This document shows positions 40,814-49,953 of a stretch of DNA of 64,000 bases, one piece after another. A model generated the notes under the pieces. The model made no database searches, was not told the origin of the DNA, and saw only the letters and a list, made by a program, of their open reading frames with translations. The translations under genes and the position numbers were made by a program. The DNA comes from a virus, in the IMG/VR virus record IMGVR_UViG_3300021368_000010, positions 1 to 64,000 of that record. The stretch is one strand, 5' to 3'. How positions within the stretch are numbered: the first letter of the stretch is position 1; every line of letters begins with the position of its first letter.

Positions 40814-42418
40814 TTAGATTTCGCCTCGTTTGGCGTCACCGGCATCGGGTTGCGGTTGTGCTGATTGCGGTTGTCCTCCGCCTGCAGGTGCTCCCGCCCC
40901 AGCATCCATAGCAGGATCCATTGCTTCCGCTGGATCAAGAATAAGACCTGCATCCATTTCAGACTTAATTTGTTTGTCAATTTCTTTAATCTCAGTTTCG
41001 GTTTGCTTAAGAACCTGACGGCGCATATAATCAATAGAGAAATATTTGCCAACATAAGGATCCATTGCCGCAACTTGATTCATTCTTTCGTTACGGATTT
41101 CAATTTCTTTCAGTTCGGTGAAATAGTTATCAGCGATATAATCAAACTGAATATGCTCCTTCATTTCATCCCATTCTTCCAATGAGATAACTCCTTTCAG
41201 AATAAGTTGAGTCTTCAGAAGATCTGTAAACAATTCGGAGAAACGCTTACGGAGACGAGCAACAAACTTCTGAAATTTAACTTCGTCGCGAGTAATCTCT
41301 GCTGCACGACCAATATTAAAAGTCGTCTCAGTTTCTAAACGAGAAGAAGGAACATTTAGTGCTTTGTACAGTTTCTTTTGGAAATACTTAACATCCTCTA
41401 GTTCGCCAAGATTCTGTCCACCGGGAAGTGTAGAGATTTCTGTACCTCTGCCGCCTTCACGACGAGGTAACCAGAAGTCTTCCAACATAGACATAAACTT
41501 TTTATCGTCCTTAATTTCACCAGTGTTCGCATCATAAACCATCTTGTTACGATAACGACTCATAACTTCACGAAGGTATTGTTCCGCTTTATTCTTAGGG
41601 AGATTACCAACATCAATGTAAAAGATACGACGCTCAGGTGCTCTACTCAAACGGTAGATAACCAAAGAGTCCTCAATCATTCTCAATTGATTGACTGCTT
41701 TAATCGCCTTATGCAGGTGACTAAGCGTCATGTTTTTGTTTAGATCTTGAATGCCTGAATGGCAGTAACAAACAGAATCAGTAGTAATTTTCATACCCTG
41801 ATTAGTAGAGTTCTTCAGACCTTTGGGATTATAAAGAAAATACTCTGCTGCTTTTTGAGTTAATTGAGTATTCAAATCTACACCCTGCAATTCATTAGGG
41901 CGTCTTTGCTGGTACTCAGTTACTTTACGGATCTTACGGGGATCAATATATCTAAGTTCTACTAGTCCTGCAGCAGGGTCTTTCGGATCGATAATCTTAT
42001 GATAGAATAATCTTCCATCTACATACCAACGACGAAAGATTTCATAAGAACGATTTTCAAAATCTAAAAGACGAAGAATCTCATGAAACTCGTCACGAAT
42101 AAGTTTTTTAATTTTATCAGATTGCTTTAAGTTAGATAGTTCTACCTCAACAGGCACATCATCAAAATTGCCGCAAATTGTTTCGTTTACAATATCATCT
42201 ACGGCACTATCGCATTCTGGTTGTAAAACCATCTCTCTATAACGAGAGATTAATTCGTATTCATTACGAAGAGTTCCATCAAAATCAACAGAATAACCAT
42301 AGTATCCGCCACCTACAATAGGTTGCGAACCATCCATAGAATCTTTTTGAACAAAAGAAGGACCTTTAGGTCTCTTTTTTGCTCTCTCTAGTGAAAATCC
42401 AAATAGCTGTTGAGACAT
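40814..42418 (-). CDS. 20: gp20 portal protein
   Basis: 534 aa, near T4 gp20 (524). Recognised by ISRYREMVLQPECDSAVDDIVNE, the region used for cyanophage g20 typing, plus LEDFWLPRREGGRGTEISTLPGGQNLG and LETETTFNIGRAAEITRDE. The dodecamer forms the head vertex for DNA entry. The C-terminal tail is Ala/Gly/Pro/Gln-rich. Confidence 0.97.
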   Translation of the reverse strand: MSQQLFGFSLERAKKRPKGPSFVQKDSMDGSQPIVGGGYYGYSVDFDGTLRNEYELISRYREMVLQPECDSAVDDIVNETICGNFDDVPVEVELSNLKQSDKIKKLIRDEFHEILRLLDFENRSYEIFRRWYVDGRLFYHKIIDPKDPAAGLVELRYIDPRKIRKVTEYQQRRPNELQGVDLNTQLTQKAAEYFLYNPKGLKNSTNQGMKITTDSVCYCHSGIQDLNKNMTLSHLHKAIKAVNQLRMIEDSLVIYRLSRAPERRIFYIDVGNLPKNKAEQYLREVMSRYRNKMVYDANTGEIKDDKKFMSMLEDFWLPRREGGRGTEISTLPGGQNLGELEDVKYFQKKLYKALNVPSSRLETETTFNIGRAAEITRDEVKFQKFVARLRKRFSELFTDLLKTQLILKGVISLEEWDEMKEHIQFDYIADNYFTELKEIEIRNERMNQVAAMDPYVGKYFSIDYMRRQVLKQTETEIKEIDKQIKSEMDAGLILDPAEAMDPAMDAGAGAPAGGGQPQSAQPQPDAGDAKRGEI

Positions 42419-42444
42419 TACATCAATTAATTTTTCCTATACTG

Positions 42445-42452
42445 TATTTATC
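42445..42452 (-). promoter_or_regulatory. Late promoter GATAAATA for gp20
   Basis: NATAAATA-type box 26 nt upstream of the gp20 ATG. Confidence 0.7.
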
Positions 42453-42459
42453 GACTTTG

Positions 42460-43038
42460 TTAACTGGGGTTTGAACGCTTAGTTACTTCAAAATAAGTGT
42501 AGTCCCATTGAACCGATATTTCCATGATCTGATCATTTGCTGCCATATCCAATTCTTGTCCCTGAATAGTAGTTGGGTAACAATGAAATAAAGTAATTTC
42601 ATGTACTGATTTATTGCCCTGCTGATTCCGATCTAATACTTTTATTTTAATGGGTCTGTTTTTATAAACTTGATCACCTGTGGAATTATCTCCATGATAT
42701 CCAGTCTCTGCTGGTAGGTTATAATTAATCCAATCATATAGTGCCATTTTAGTAGAGAATTCTTTATCTACATAAAAACTACAAGTCCACGGTTCAAATG
42801 CTCTTTCTCCCGGAACTTTCATAGCTCTTCCGGCATAATAATATTCCATAGTTGTCATTGTTACACCAGGAAGGTTTGTTGCCTTTGCGGCATATGTGAC
42901 CCATTCTTGAAGATCTCCCGTTTCATGCATAGTGGCATCTGGAATATCAATTCTTAATTCAAAAAAGTTAGGTCTTGCAAATCCTTTATCTGAAAATTTT
43001 GATCTAAATTCATTTAAAGTAGTTGGTGCAGTTGCCAT
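42460..43038 (-). CDS. 19: gp19 tail tube protein
   Basis: 192 aa. KFSDKGFARPNFFELRIDIPD, AAKATNLPGVTM, GRAMKVPGERAFEPWTCSFYVD and LDMAANDQIMEISVQWDYTYFEV fit the gp19 family. It is placed directly before gp20, as in T4, so this is the most likely main tube protein. Three other paralogues occur. Confidence 0.88.
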   Translation of the reverse strand: MATAPTTLNEFRSKFSDKGFARPNFFELRIDIPDATMHETGDLQEWVTYAAKATNLPGVTMTTMEYYYAGRAMKVPGERAFEPWTCSFYVDKEFSTKMALYDWINYNLPAETGYHGDNSTGDQVYKNRPIKIKVLDRNQQGNKSVHEITLFHCYPTTIQGQELDMAANDQIMEISVQWDYTYFEVTKRSNPS

Positions 43039-43062
43039 TCGATTTACCTATAAATCTCGGTC

Positions 43063-43093
43063 AAAAAAATAAGGTCTCGTATGAGACCTTATT
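43063..43093 (-). terminator. Strong hairpin with T-tract in the gp19 leader
   Basis: Minus strand AATAAGGTCTC-ATAC-GAGACCTTATT then TTTTT: 11-bp perfect stem. It terminates the upstream tube paralogue transcript. It also lies right at the start of the transcript from the late box at 43105-43112. Confidence 0.75.
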
Positions 43094-43104
43094 CAATTTA
43101 ATTA

Positions 43105-43112
43105 TATTTATG
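43105..43112 (-). promoter_or_regulatory. Late promoter CATAAATA for gp19
   Basis: NATAAATA-type box 12 nt upstream of the hairpin and 66 nt upstream of the gp19 ATG. Confidence 0.65.
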
Positions 43113-43123
43113 CTACTAAGGCA

Positions 43124-43750
43124 TCAATCTGGTGCTTGATCAGGATCAACATCCTTACTACTGCCCTTATTGGTTTTTGCTTGTTCTCTGTCCTTACCTT
43201 GAGTGACAAACTGAACTTGGAATTCAACTGTAAATTCTTGAACAGCGTCGTTATTACCCCAGTCAAGATCAACTGCAGATACTGAGGAAGGCCAAATATC
43301 ATACAACTTATAAGATCTAAGAATCTGATATTCTTCTCCTTCCTTTACAACTCTATTCAGAAGACTGCAAACTGCATTTCCAAATAACTTCTCGTCTGAT
43401 TTTGTCGAGAAGTTATACTCGTTTCCTTGAATGAGAGAAACCCATTTTTCAAAAATATTTCTAGCAACTTGCTTTTGATCATTCATGAAAGTAACAGTCC
43501 ATGGTTCATAGGTTCTGTCACCTGCAATTTTAAGAGTTCTTCCTCTAAAAGGAACCTCAACATTACCTTGAGTGTAAGAAGGAATCTGTGCAGCTCTAGC
43601 AAGATACTTAACAGTATTCTCTCTCTTTGTTTGACTTACTCCAATTTTAGGTGGAAATCCCATCTCGATCTCGAAGAGGTTATTTCTAGTGAATCCTCCC
43701 CAGTTTGTAGAGGCCATTGACCCCTTAAATTCGTCTAATGAAAATGCCAT
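43124..43750 (-). CDS. gp19-like tail tube paralogue 2
   Basis: 208 aa. NWGGFTRNNLFEIEMGFPP, AAQIPSYTQGNVEVPFRGRTLKIAGDRTYEPWTVTFMND and YDIWPSSVSAVDLDWGNND match paralogue 3 very closely. A Lys/Asp/Gln tail is added. It has its own TATAAATA box. Possibly forms part of the tube near the baseplate or replaces gp19 in part. Confidence 0.85.
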   Translation of the reverse strand: MAFSLDEFKGSMASTNWGGFTRNNLFEIEMGFPPKIGVSQTKRENTVKYLARAAQIPSYTQGNVEVPFRGRTLKIAGDRTYEPWTVTFMNDQKQVARNIFEKWVSLIQGNEYNFSTKSDEKLFGNAVCSLLNRVVKEGEEYQILRSYKLYDIWPSSVSAVDLDWGNNDAVQEFTVEFQVQFVTQGKDREQAKTNKGSSKDVDPDQAPD

Positions 43751-43785
43751 TTGTTTTTATCCCCGCGTTGGTATGCTTTAAAAAT

Positions 43786-43793
43786 TATTTATA
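43786..43793 (-). promoter_or_regulatory. Late promoter TATAAATA for tube paralogue 2
   Basis: Exact consensus 36 nt upstream of the ATG at 43750. Confidence 0.8.
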
Positions 43794-43816
43794 AAAAGGT
43801 GATTTTTCAGACCCTA

Positions 43817-44467
43817 TCAGTCCTCTCCAGCGCCGTTAGGAATGGTGACACCATCAACATTCTTACCGCCAGCGGTTCCAGCAGAACCTTCATCGATTGT
43901 CCAATATGCATATTGCATTTCTACAGTGAATTCTGTAATTGAATCATTAGCATTTGCATCAAGATCGATTGCGGAAATATTGGTGGGATATGCATGATGA
44001 AATTTATAGGTTTTAATTTTTTGCTTACCATTGTCATTGGTGTTGTTACCAAACTTAGACAAGAGGTGAACATACATCGGTTGATGATATTTAAATCCTT
44101 TGAAGTTGGATCTGTTCTTGGATGCGTTATTCATCGCATTAATCCAGGACTCAAATGACTTGCGGATACCCTGCTTAGTATCGTTCATAACAGTGATAGT
44201 CCAGGGCTCATAAGTTCTATCTCCAGGAATCTTATATGTTCTTCCTTGGAAAGGAACTTCAATAACACCTACGGTTGACGCAGGCATTTGTGCTGCACGA
44301 ATAAAGAACTTGGCATTCTTTTGCGTGTCCGCACCCTTTTCGATGTTACCACCCTCGGTTAAGTCATTTGCCTTAGGAAAGGTAATCTCGCAAGTGAACA
44401 GGTTAGACCTTGCAAACTCCTTACCGGCAATGCCGCTCCTGAAGTCGTCGATCGTATGATTTGCCAT
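43817..44467 (-). CDS. gp19-like tail tube paralogue 3
   Basis: 216 aa. EFARSNLFTCEITFPKAND, AAQMPASTVGVIEVPFQGRTYKIPGDRTYEPWTITVMND and HHAYPTNISAIDLDANANDSITEF match paralogue 2. It has its own late promoter and follows gp18. Confidence 0.85.
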   Translation of the reverse strand: MANHTIDDFRSGIAGKEFARSNLFTCEITFPKANDLTEGGNIEKGADTQKNAKFFIRAAQMPASTVGVIEVPFQGRTYKIPGDRTYEPWTITVMNDTKQGIRKSFESWINAMNNASKNRSNFKGFKYHQPMYVHLLSKFGNNTNDNGKQKIKTYKFHHAYPTNISAIDLDANANDSITEFTVEMQYAYWTIDEGSAGTAGGKNVDGVTIPNGAGED

Positions 44468-44511
44468 GGATAACTATCTCCTATCTAAAACGAGGTGTCT
44501 GTCTCTATGTT

Positions 44512-44519
44512 TATTTATA
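44512..44519 (-). promoter_or_regulatory. Late promoter TATAAATA for tube paralogue 3
   Basis: Exact consensus, 45 nt upstream of the ATG at 44467 and 6 nt after the gp18 terminator. Confidence 0.8.
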
Positions 44520-44524
44520 CAAAT

Positions 44525-44554
44525 AAAAAATTTGGGGACCTTTCGGTCCCCAAA
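44525..44554 (-). terminator. Terminator downstream of gp18
   Basis: Minus strand TTTGGGGACC-GAAA-GGTCCCCAAA then TTTTTT: 10-bp perfect stem with a GNRA loop. Confidence 0.9.
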
Positions 44555-44577
44555 TGATATTAGGTTATGGTTCCGTA

Positions 44578-46845
44578 TCAGCTAACGACTTCGGAGAAGG
44601 AAACGCCGGAGCGTGTTGCAACGAAGGTTAGTGTGATGAAGTTAATTGTGCGTGTCGGCTTGACATAGATGTCAGCAGCAAACTCGTTACGATCAACAGC
44701 ATCCGGAGGGTTGTTGGACTCATCGCACTTGACGAGGAAGTCGGTAACGCCTCTTCTACCTTGAACATCAGTCATGTAAGGTTCAACAACATTCAAGAAG
44801 GATGCTCTTGTACCTGCATCGTTCTGTTCAAACAGAATGTTCTTAGAAGCAGTCTCGATGAATGCCTCAATAGTGATGAACAGACGGCGAACATTGATAC
44901 GATCAAATGCAGACTGGAATACCAGCGCAGTCTTATCACCATAAAGAACGGTTCCTTGACCAGGGAAGGTAACGATCGGGTTGATTCTGTTAGAATACAG
45001 AAGATCGCGCTGAGACTTGTTAGGTGTGAATGCCAGTTTGATGGTGTTCAGGAGAACGCCACGGTTGAAACCAGCGGGAGAGAACCAAGGCTCGAACTGA
45101 ACTTCTGTTCTCAGTGTCAGACCTGCGGTGTCAGCGTTGCAGGGGATGTAACGATACTTATCGTTGTACTTATCATAGATGTACTTGTAAGAAGAGTCAA
45201 TTACAAGATAAGAAGAAGATGTAACACCCTTCATGAAATCAACGATGTTCTCGGCAATGGTCTGAGGATCGGTGTAACCGATGATGTCACCACGGCGAGG
45301 CGAGATGAATGCCATGCAATCCTTACGAAGTTCTACCAGGTTGGTGAGAATCGTAACCTTACCAAGAGCATCTGCAGCAGTGTTGCCCAGAGGACCTGCG
45401 GGAAGGAAGTTGATGGCAACAGACTCACGATCAGTAACGAGATCGTAGGAGGCGCTGAGATCAAGGTTGTCGATGTCATATACAGTACCACTTACGGTGT
45501 AAGTTGCACCACTTCCAAGGCGATAGTAGTAAACAGAGTTGTTAGCAGTACCAATCGCAGTTGCTCCAGTAGGATATCCCATACCACCTGCAGCAGAACG
45601 AATCAGGTTGAACTGACGATCTTCTGCAGTCTTACCGAAGTCACCATCAGATGAAGTGCCAGTAGCAGCAAATACATCAGTCTCGTGCTCACCCCAATAG
45701 ATGTAATTGGAACGCTGCTTAATTACTTCAGGATAGTAGTTGTTTTCACCAACAGATGTCTTACCGTCAGATGCTTTGGAAACACCAACATAACGCTCAA
45801 GAAGAGTTCCAGGAGTTCCGGTGATTTTACCGTCAACATCGATAATGAGAATATTCAGTTCGTCATTGCGACCACCCTTGGTAGAAGCATAGAGAGATGT
45901 TCCAGGACGGGAAGCAACCTCGCCCCACTTACCACCGGGGACATACTCACGCTCAGGATACTCATCTCTTACAGAGGTGATTGCCACACTTAAAGCAGTT
46001 CCGGAGGTGCTGTCATCGATGCTATCTGCTGCAGCAAATTCAATGCTGTCCTTATTAAGACCGATATAAACACGACGCTCAATGCCATTGATTTGAGCAG
46101 TGTTGGTTCCTTGAGTGATAACTTGGTCATCAGCAAGAATACCAGTAACACCACCAGAAGGCAACGCGATTTCCAGTTTCTTGTTAGCAGAATCCCAAGC
46201 GAGAACATTTACTGTTTCGTCAGAACCGCCAATGGAAATAGTTGTGGTAGCACCAGGAGTAAAAGAACCAATCAGAGTGTCAACGGTTAATACAATGCTG
46301 TACTTAAATACTTTACCGCTAGCACCAGATGTTGCAGTGATTGCATGGTCAGCATCGAATTGATACTCATCGCCCGATCCAGGAGCGGGAAGAACAGCAA
46401 TTTGATCAGGACCTGCGTCAGTTACGAAAACGCCGAGAGAATTTCCTTGAGTACCGGGAGTTCTTGCTGCCCACTTCCAAGAATTAACTGCTTCTTCAAA
46501 AGTTCCTTCGTAGTTAAGGAGGTTTTTGATCTTGGGTGCGGAACCGCCACCGACATCATCGACTGCGTTTGCCAGTCCAGAGTTGTCGCAACGAACAACC
46601 TTCATAATTCCACCATACTGGAGGAATTGAACTACAGTAAACCAATACTCGTAGTTGTAATCGTTCGGGGGTCCAAAAATGGCTTCAAATTGTACTTCTG
46701 AATCGATGTCTACAATTTCTTCTACAGGACCTTGCTCAAAGGGACCTACAAAGAAACCGACATTAGTTGCTGGTAATCTTGCGCTAGTAGTCAGATCCTT
46801 TTCAATAATCTGAATACCAGGCGATAACATACGGGCTGCGGGCAT
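44578..46845 (-). CDS. 18: gp18 tail sheath protein
   Basis: 755 aa, longer than T4 gp18 (659). N-terminus MLSPGIQIIEKDLTTSARLPATNVGFFVGPFEQGP and C-terminal FNRGVLLNTIKLAFTPNKSQRDLLYSNRINPIVTFPGQG are sheath hallmarks; the last domain ends NFITLTFVATRSGVSF. The extra length is in the middle beta domains (about 150-300). It forms the contractile sheath with its own late promoter and terminator. Confidence 0.95.
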   Translation of the reverse strand: MPAARMLSPGIQIIEKDLTTSARLPATNVGFFVGPFEQGPVEEIVDIDSEVQFEAIFGPPNDYNYEYWFTVVQFLQYGGIMKVVRCDNSGLANAVDDVGGGSAPKIKNLLNYEGTFEEAVNSWKWAARTPGTQGNSLGVFVTDAGPDQIAVLPAPGSGDEYQFDADHAITATSGASGKVFKYSIVLTVDTLIGSFTPGATTTISIGGSDETVNVLAWDSANKKLEIALPSGGVTGILADDQVITQGTNTAQINGIERRVYIGLNKDSIEFAAADSIDDSTSGTALSVAITSVRDEYPEREYVPGGKWGEVASRPGTSLYASTKGGRNDELNILIIDVDGKITGTPGTLLERYVGVSKASDGKTSVGENNYYPEVIKQRSNYIYWGEHETDVFAATGTSSDGDFGKTAEDRQFNLIRSAAGGMGYPTGATAIGTANNSVYYYRLGSGATYTVSGTVYDIDNLDLSASYDLVTDRESVAINFLPAGPLGNTAADALGKVTILTNLVELRKDCMAFISPRRGDIIGYTDPQTIAENIVDFMKGVTSSSYLVIDSSYKYIYDKYNDKYRYIPCNADTAGLTLRTEVQFEPWFSPAGFNRGVLLNTIKLAFTPNKSQRDLLYSNRINPIVTFPGQGTVLYGDKTALVFQSAFDRINVRRLFITIEAFIETASKNILFEQNDAGTRASFLNVVEPYMTDVQGRRGVTDFLVKCDESNNPPDAVDRNEFAADIYVKPTRTINFITLTFVATRSGVSFSEVVS

Positions 46846-46889
46846 GGTTTATACTCCTAAAGAAAAATCCGGTTATCGGTGTCTAAGAT

Positions 46890-46897
46890 TATTTATA
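46890..46897 (-). promoter_or_regulatory. Late promoter TATAAATA for gp18
   Basis: Exact consensus, 45 nt upstream of the gp18 ATG. Confidence 0.8.
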
Positions 46898-46908
46898 TTT
46901 TTGAAACC

Positions 46909-48558
46909 TTACCTAAACTCCCACATATAGGACTTATCACCATATTCCGCGATCTCCCATCGTTCCCCCTGAGCATCAATTATATGGTCATCATCTAATC
47001 CGTCACTGATAAATCCAAACGGTGCCATGTCTTGTTCAATGGATTCTCTTTGATCTGCATAGATTCGAGCACGAACATCATTGTCATGCATCTCTTTAAA
47101 ATAATCTTGCATTGCCATCCAGGCAAAAATAACAAGACACATGGCAAGGTCATCATTACATCCATCTTCTGCCGCAAATGATTGACCTTTTACAATAAAT
47201 GTAGTTAATTCTGCAATTGTGTCATAGTCATGCAATAACAATTTATCTTCTTCTAGGAGTGCTTTTAAATTAGAACACCCAACCTGCTTTACTGCGGTGG
47301 ACATCTTAACACCCAGTTGAGTCTTCTTACCAGAGAATCCTTGACCAAGTTGTTGACCTGCCCTACCCCTCATTGCACACATTAAAAGATTTTCATACTC
47401 CAGATCGAACTGGATTATGTCGGCCACTTGCCCTCCAATGTCATTAACTTCGCACAACACATATGCATTATTATAATTCTTTGCAACATCAATGATGATA
47501 TTAGGGAATATGATAGGTTTAATTTCGTTGTTTCTATATCTAGCAACGACTTTATATGGCACTGTTGTAGTGTCCATAACCATAAATGCAGAGTAGTCAT
47601 TAGATAATCCTCTAGCAACATCGACAGTTATAATATAGTTATGCTCCGGCACTGCTTTATCATATATTGCCAATCCATTCTTCTGCACCAAAGGATCATG
47701 ATATGGCATAGTCCTCAATTTACTGGGACTAATTAAGGTGTCAACAGAACCAAGGAATTCACACTCAAACTCAACTCGGAACTGCTGCTCAGATGTATTT
47801 TTAATCGTTTGTTCTTTCCATGCAGCATCTCTACCAGGAACCTCTGACCAATGCACTTCCGTAGGGACATATTCATTAGACCCTCTTTCAGAATCATGCC
47901 AAAGTTTATAAAACATATTCATCCCGTGAGGGGTAGAGATAATGATAACCTTTGTTGATTTACCAGAAGAAATAGTAGGATAGACAGAACTAAAGAATTG
48001 ATCAGCAACATGATTCGGAACGAACGCGAATTCGTCCAAGAAAATAACATTAAAAGACATACCCCGGACAGCAGAAGCCGAAGTAGATGCAGCAAGGATT
48101 TTACTTCCGTTTTCCAATTCCAAGGATCCTCTGTTCCACTGGAGGATTCCTTGCTGTAACCATTTGGGAAGATTTTCATAACTCAGTTGCAATCTTTGTA
48201 GCATTTCGCGAGCAGTTGCTGCTTTGTTTGCAAGAATTGCTACATTAACATTGTCATTAAAAAGAACATACCACAACAGATAGGAAGTCACAATCGTAGA
48301 CTTACCTGACTGTCGGGGCAGTTTTGCAATATTAAATCTATTATCATGGAACTTCTGCACCATCTCCTCTTGGAAATAATACATGTCAAAGGGTATTAAA
48401 CCTTTGTCCAAAGAAACGATTTTAATATAATTGCGAATAAAATAAACAGGGTCCTCAGAACATCTAAGGACCTCTTGAACTTGCTCAGGAGTAAATTCCT
48501 GAGCAGTATTTGCTTTTTTTAAATTAGGATTACCTAAGTATTGATCGTGATTACTCAT
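46909..48558 (-). CDS. 17: gp17 large terminase
   Basis: 549 aa, near T4 gp17 (610). Walker A LPRQSGKST near 90, Walker B VIFLDEFAF, then the RNase H-like nuclease with ITVDVARGLSNDYSAF and NDDLAMCLV as acidic ligands. It pumps and cuts DNA at the portal. It overlaps petE by 4 nt; gp16 lies 7.4 kb upstream instead of next to it. Confidence 0.96.
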   Translation of the reverse strand: MSNHDQYLGNPNLKKANTAQEFTPEQVQEVLRCSEDPVYFIRNYIKIVSLDKGLIPFDMYYFQEEMVQKFHDNRFNIAKLPRQSGKSTIVTSYLLWYVLFNDNVNVAILANKAATAREMLQRLQLSYENLPKWLQQGILQWNRGSLELENGSKILAASTSASAVRGMSFNVIFLDEFAFVPNHVADQFFSSVYPTISSGKSTKVIIISTPHGMNMFYKLWHDSERGSNEYVPTEVHWSEVPGRDAAWKEQTIKNTSEQQFRVEFECEFLGSVDTLISPSKLRTMPYHDPLVQKNGLAIYDKAVPEHNYIITVDVARGLSNDYSAFMVMDTTTVPYKVVARYRNNEIKPIIFPNIIIDVAKNYNNAYVLCEVNDIGGQVADIIQFDLEYENLLMCAMRGRAGQQLGQGFSGKKTQLGVKMSTAVKQVGCSNLKALLEEDKLLLHDYDTIAELTTFIVKGQSFAAEDGCNDDLAMCLVIFAWMAMQDYFKEMHDNDVRARIYADQRESIEQDMAPFGFISDGLDDDHIIDAQGERWEIAEYGDKSYMWEFR

Positions 48559-48878
48559 TCCACATGCACAGTACCAATCATGCCCGCACCTTTATGAGGG
48601 CCACACCAATATGTATAATCTCCAGCGTCGGTGAATGTCACATCAAACTCTTCGCCAGGAAGCATAGCAAGTGCCTCATGACTTAACTCTGGATGATCTT
48701 CCACAACAACATTGTGAGGAGGAAGCATGTTATTAACGAAATGAACTGATTCTCCAGCAGCGATTGTAATTTCTGCAGGATCAAATACTAGGTTTCCATT
48801 GGATCCCATTTGAACATCTACTGCCCATACCGGAGCAGCAAAGAAAATTGATGCAATTAATGCGAATAAAAATTTCAT
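48555..48878 (-). CDS. petE: Plastocyanin
   Basis: 107 aa with a signal peptide cut near residue 19 (FFAAPVWA). Copper ligands are all present: His55 in MLPPHN, Cys92, His95 and Met100 in CGPHKGAGM. It carries electrons from cytochrome b6f to photosystem I or oxidase in the thylakoid lumen. Known in several cyanophages. It overlaps gp17 and the nuclease gene. Confidence 0.96.
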   Translation of the reverse strand: MKFLFALIASIFFAAPVWAVDVQMGSNGNLVFDPAEITIAAGESVHFVNNMLPPHNVVVEDHPELSHEALAMLPGEEFDVTFTDAGDYTYWCGPHKGAGMIGTVHVE

Positions 48879-49333
48879 ACTAGTGTTCCTTTTTCTCTAC
48901 GAATTTCTCTAAGTTCTTCAAAGTTTTTTTGTTTGGTGCCACCATCATATGCCCAGGCATATCCCTCTTCAATCATTTGTTCGTTGAGGGACACATCTCC
49001 GTCCCCAATGTATAACCAACCAAGAAGACGGCCATACTTGCCGACGCCACCAATAAGTTCAGTCCTAATAACAAGGTCATCATCACCAGAAATGGCACCT
49101 TCGAGTTTTTCTTTGAGCCAGTTTGTTGCTTCAATACCTAACTCCTTTTCTTCCAGGTCTCTGGTTCTCTTCTCGGTGGTATCCACTACAGCGACTCTCA
49201 CCCTTTCTTTTTTATAGAGATCAAATCCTAGATCGATAGTTACATCGATAGTGTCACCATCAAGAACTCTATTTATTTCGATCACTCGAAAGTTGTAACA
49301 ACTCTTCCGACTCGGGGGTGTCATCGCTCCCAT
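48875..49333 (-). CDS. Staphylococcal-nuclease-like thermonuclease
   Basis: 152 aa. RVLDGDTIDVTIDLGF, ERVRVAVVD, ELGIEATNWLKEKL and GKYGRLLGWLYIGDGDVSLNEQMIEEGYAWAY fit the SNase OB-fold with the Asp and Arg active-site residues. No signal peptide, so cytosolic. It could degrade host DNA. Two Met starts are near; the first overlaps the previous gene by 65 nt. Confidence 0.88.
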   Translation of the reverse strand: MGAMTPPSRKSCYNFRVIEINRVLDGDTIDVTIDLGFDLYKKERVRVAVVDTTEKRTRDLEEKELGIEATNWLKEKLEGAISGDDDLVIRTELIGGVGKYGRLLGWLYIGDGDVSLNEQMIEEGYAWAYDGGTKQKNFEELREIRREKGTLV

Positions 49334-49472
49334 TTTCTTCTAACTCCTTGAATGCTAGGTTCATAATGGTATATATGTAATAACCAACACCTACCAAAAG
49401 GATAACGAGACACCAAATGATACTCCAAGTCACACCAGTAGGATCTTCTATAGGGCGCAAAAATAAATTCAA
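49269..49472 (-). CDS. Single-span membrane protein, 67 aa
   Basis: One span at about 14-35 (VTWSIIWCLVILLVGVGYYIYT), acidic C-terminal tail. In the series of microproteins around the electron-transport genes. Function unknown. Confidence 0.65.
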   Translation of the reverse strand: MNLFLRPIEDPTGVTWSIIWCLVILLVGVGYYIYTIMNLAFKELEENGSDDTPESEELLQLSSDRNK

Positions 49473-49693
49473 GGGTTGTGCGGATCTATACCAAGACTAT
49501 CTAGGTAATCAATCCACCATTGAGGATCTTTTCGTTTCCATTTCGGGACATCCTTTCCTTGAAGCGAATAGTATTCGCTAATCGCTTCATCGATAGTCTG
49601 TGCGATCTCCAAATTCCTCTTCTTCTTCATCAACATCCGCATACGGGTTCTCCAAATAGGGTCCTCGTTTTCGTAAAGGTTCTTTTCTGACAT
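49469..49693 (-). CDS. Small basic protein, 74 aa
   Basis: Start at the ATG at 49693 (AGGA just upstream; the frame runs 39 nt further). NEDPIWRTRMRMLMKKKRNLEIAQTIDEAISEYY and WKRKDPQWWIDYLDSLGIDP. Soluble, basic, helical. The first 107 nt overlap the previous membrane-protein gene in another frame. Function unknown. Confidence 0.65.
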   Translation of the reverse strand: MSEKNLYENEDPIWRTRMRMLMKKKRNLEIAQTIDEAISEYYSLQGKDVPKWKRKDPQWWIDYLDSLGIDPHNP

Positions 49694-49796
49694 AATCCTG
49701 TTCAGCATTAACGGCTTCAATCCAAACAGCAAGTTTCATCACTAGAAAAATGATGATGAGAGGTGTAAAACACCCAACTAAAATTACGGGGTTCAT
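49587..49796 (-). CDS. Single-span membrane protein, 69 aa
   Basis: Span at about 3-26 (PVILVGCFTPLIIIFLVMKLAVWI), then a charged tail with EPLRKRGPYLENPYADVDEEEEE. N-terminal anchor with a long acidic tail. Its ATG overlaps the stop of the 41-aa gene (ATGA). Confidence 0.7.
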   Translation of the reverse strand: MNPVILVGCFTPLIIIFLVMKLAVWIEAVNAEQDYVRKEPLRKRGPYLENPYADVDEEEEEFGDRTDYR

Positions 49797-49918
49797 TTGT
49801 GACTCCTAGAGAAAGGTTCCCAGTGCTCCCATCCATATTTATGGACAAAATGCATTCCTAAGATGGGAACAAACACAAGAAAAAACCCCATGACGCCAAG
49901 GCACCAAGGGGTCTGCAT
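49793..49918 (-). CDS. Single-span microprotein, 41 aa
   Basis: MQTPWCLGVMGFFLVFVPIL then GMHFVHKYGWEHWEP. One span and an aromatic, His/Trp-rich tail. Ends in ATGA overlap with the next membrane gene. Below the usual size cut-off, but well packed. Confidence 0.65.
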   Translation of the reverse strand: MQTPWCLGVMGFFLVFVPILGMHFVHKYGWEHWEPFSRSHK

Positions 49919-49953
49919 TGTGTGTCTTATAAACAATTGAATGTGGTGCATCT

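Noticed and set aside
44761-45654. Plus-strand open frame of 297 codons opposite gp18
   Set aside because: Shadow of the sheath gene; no ribosome site and no recognisable domain.
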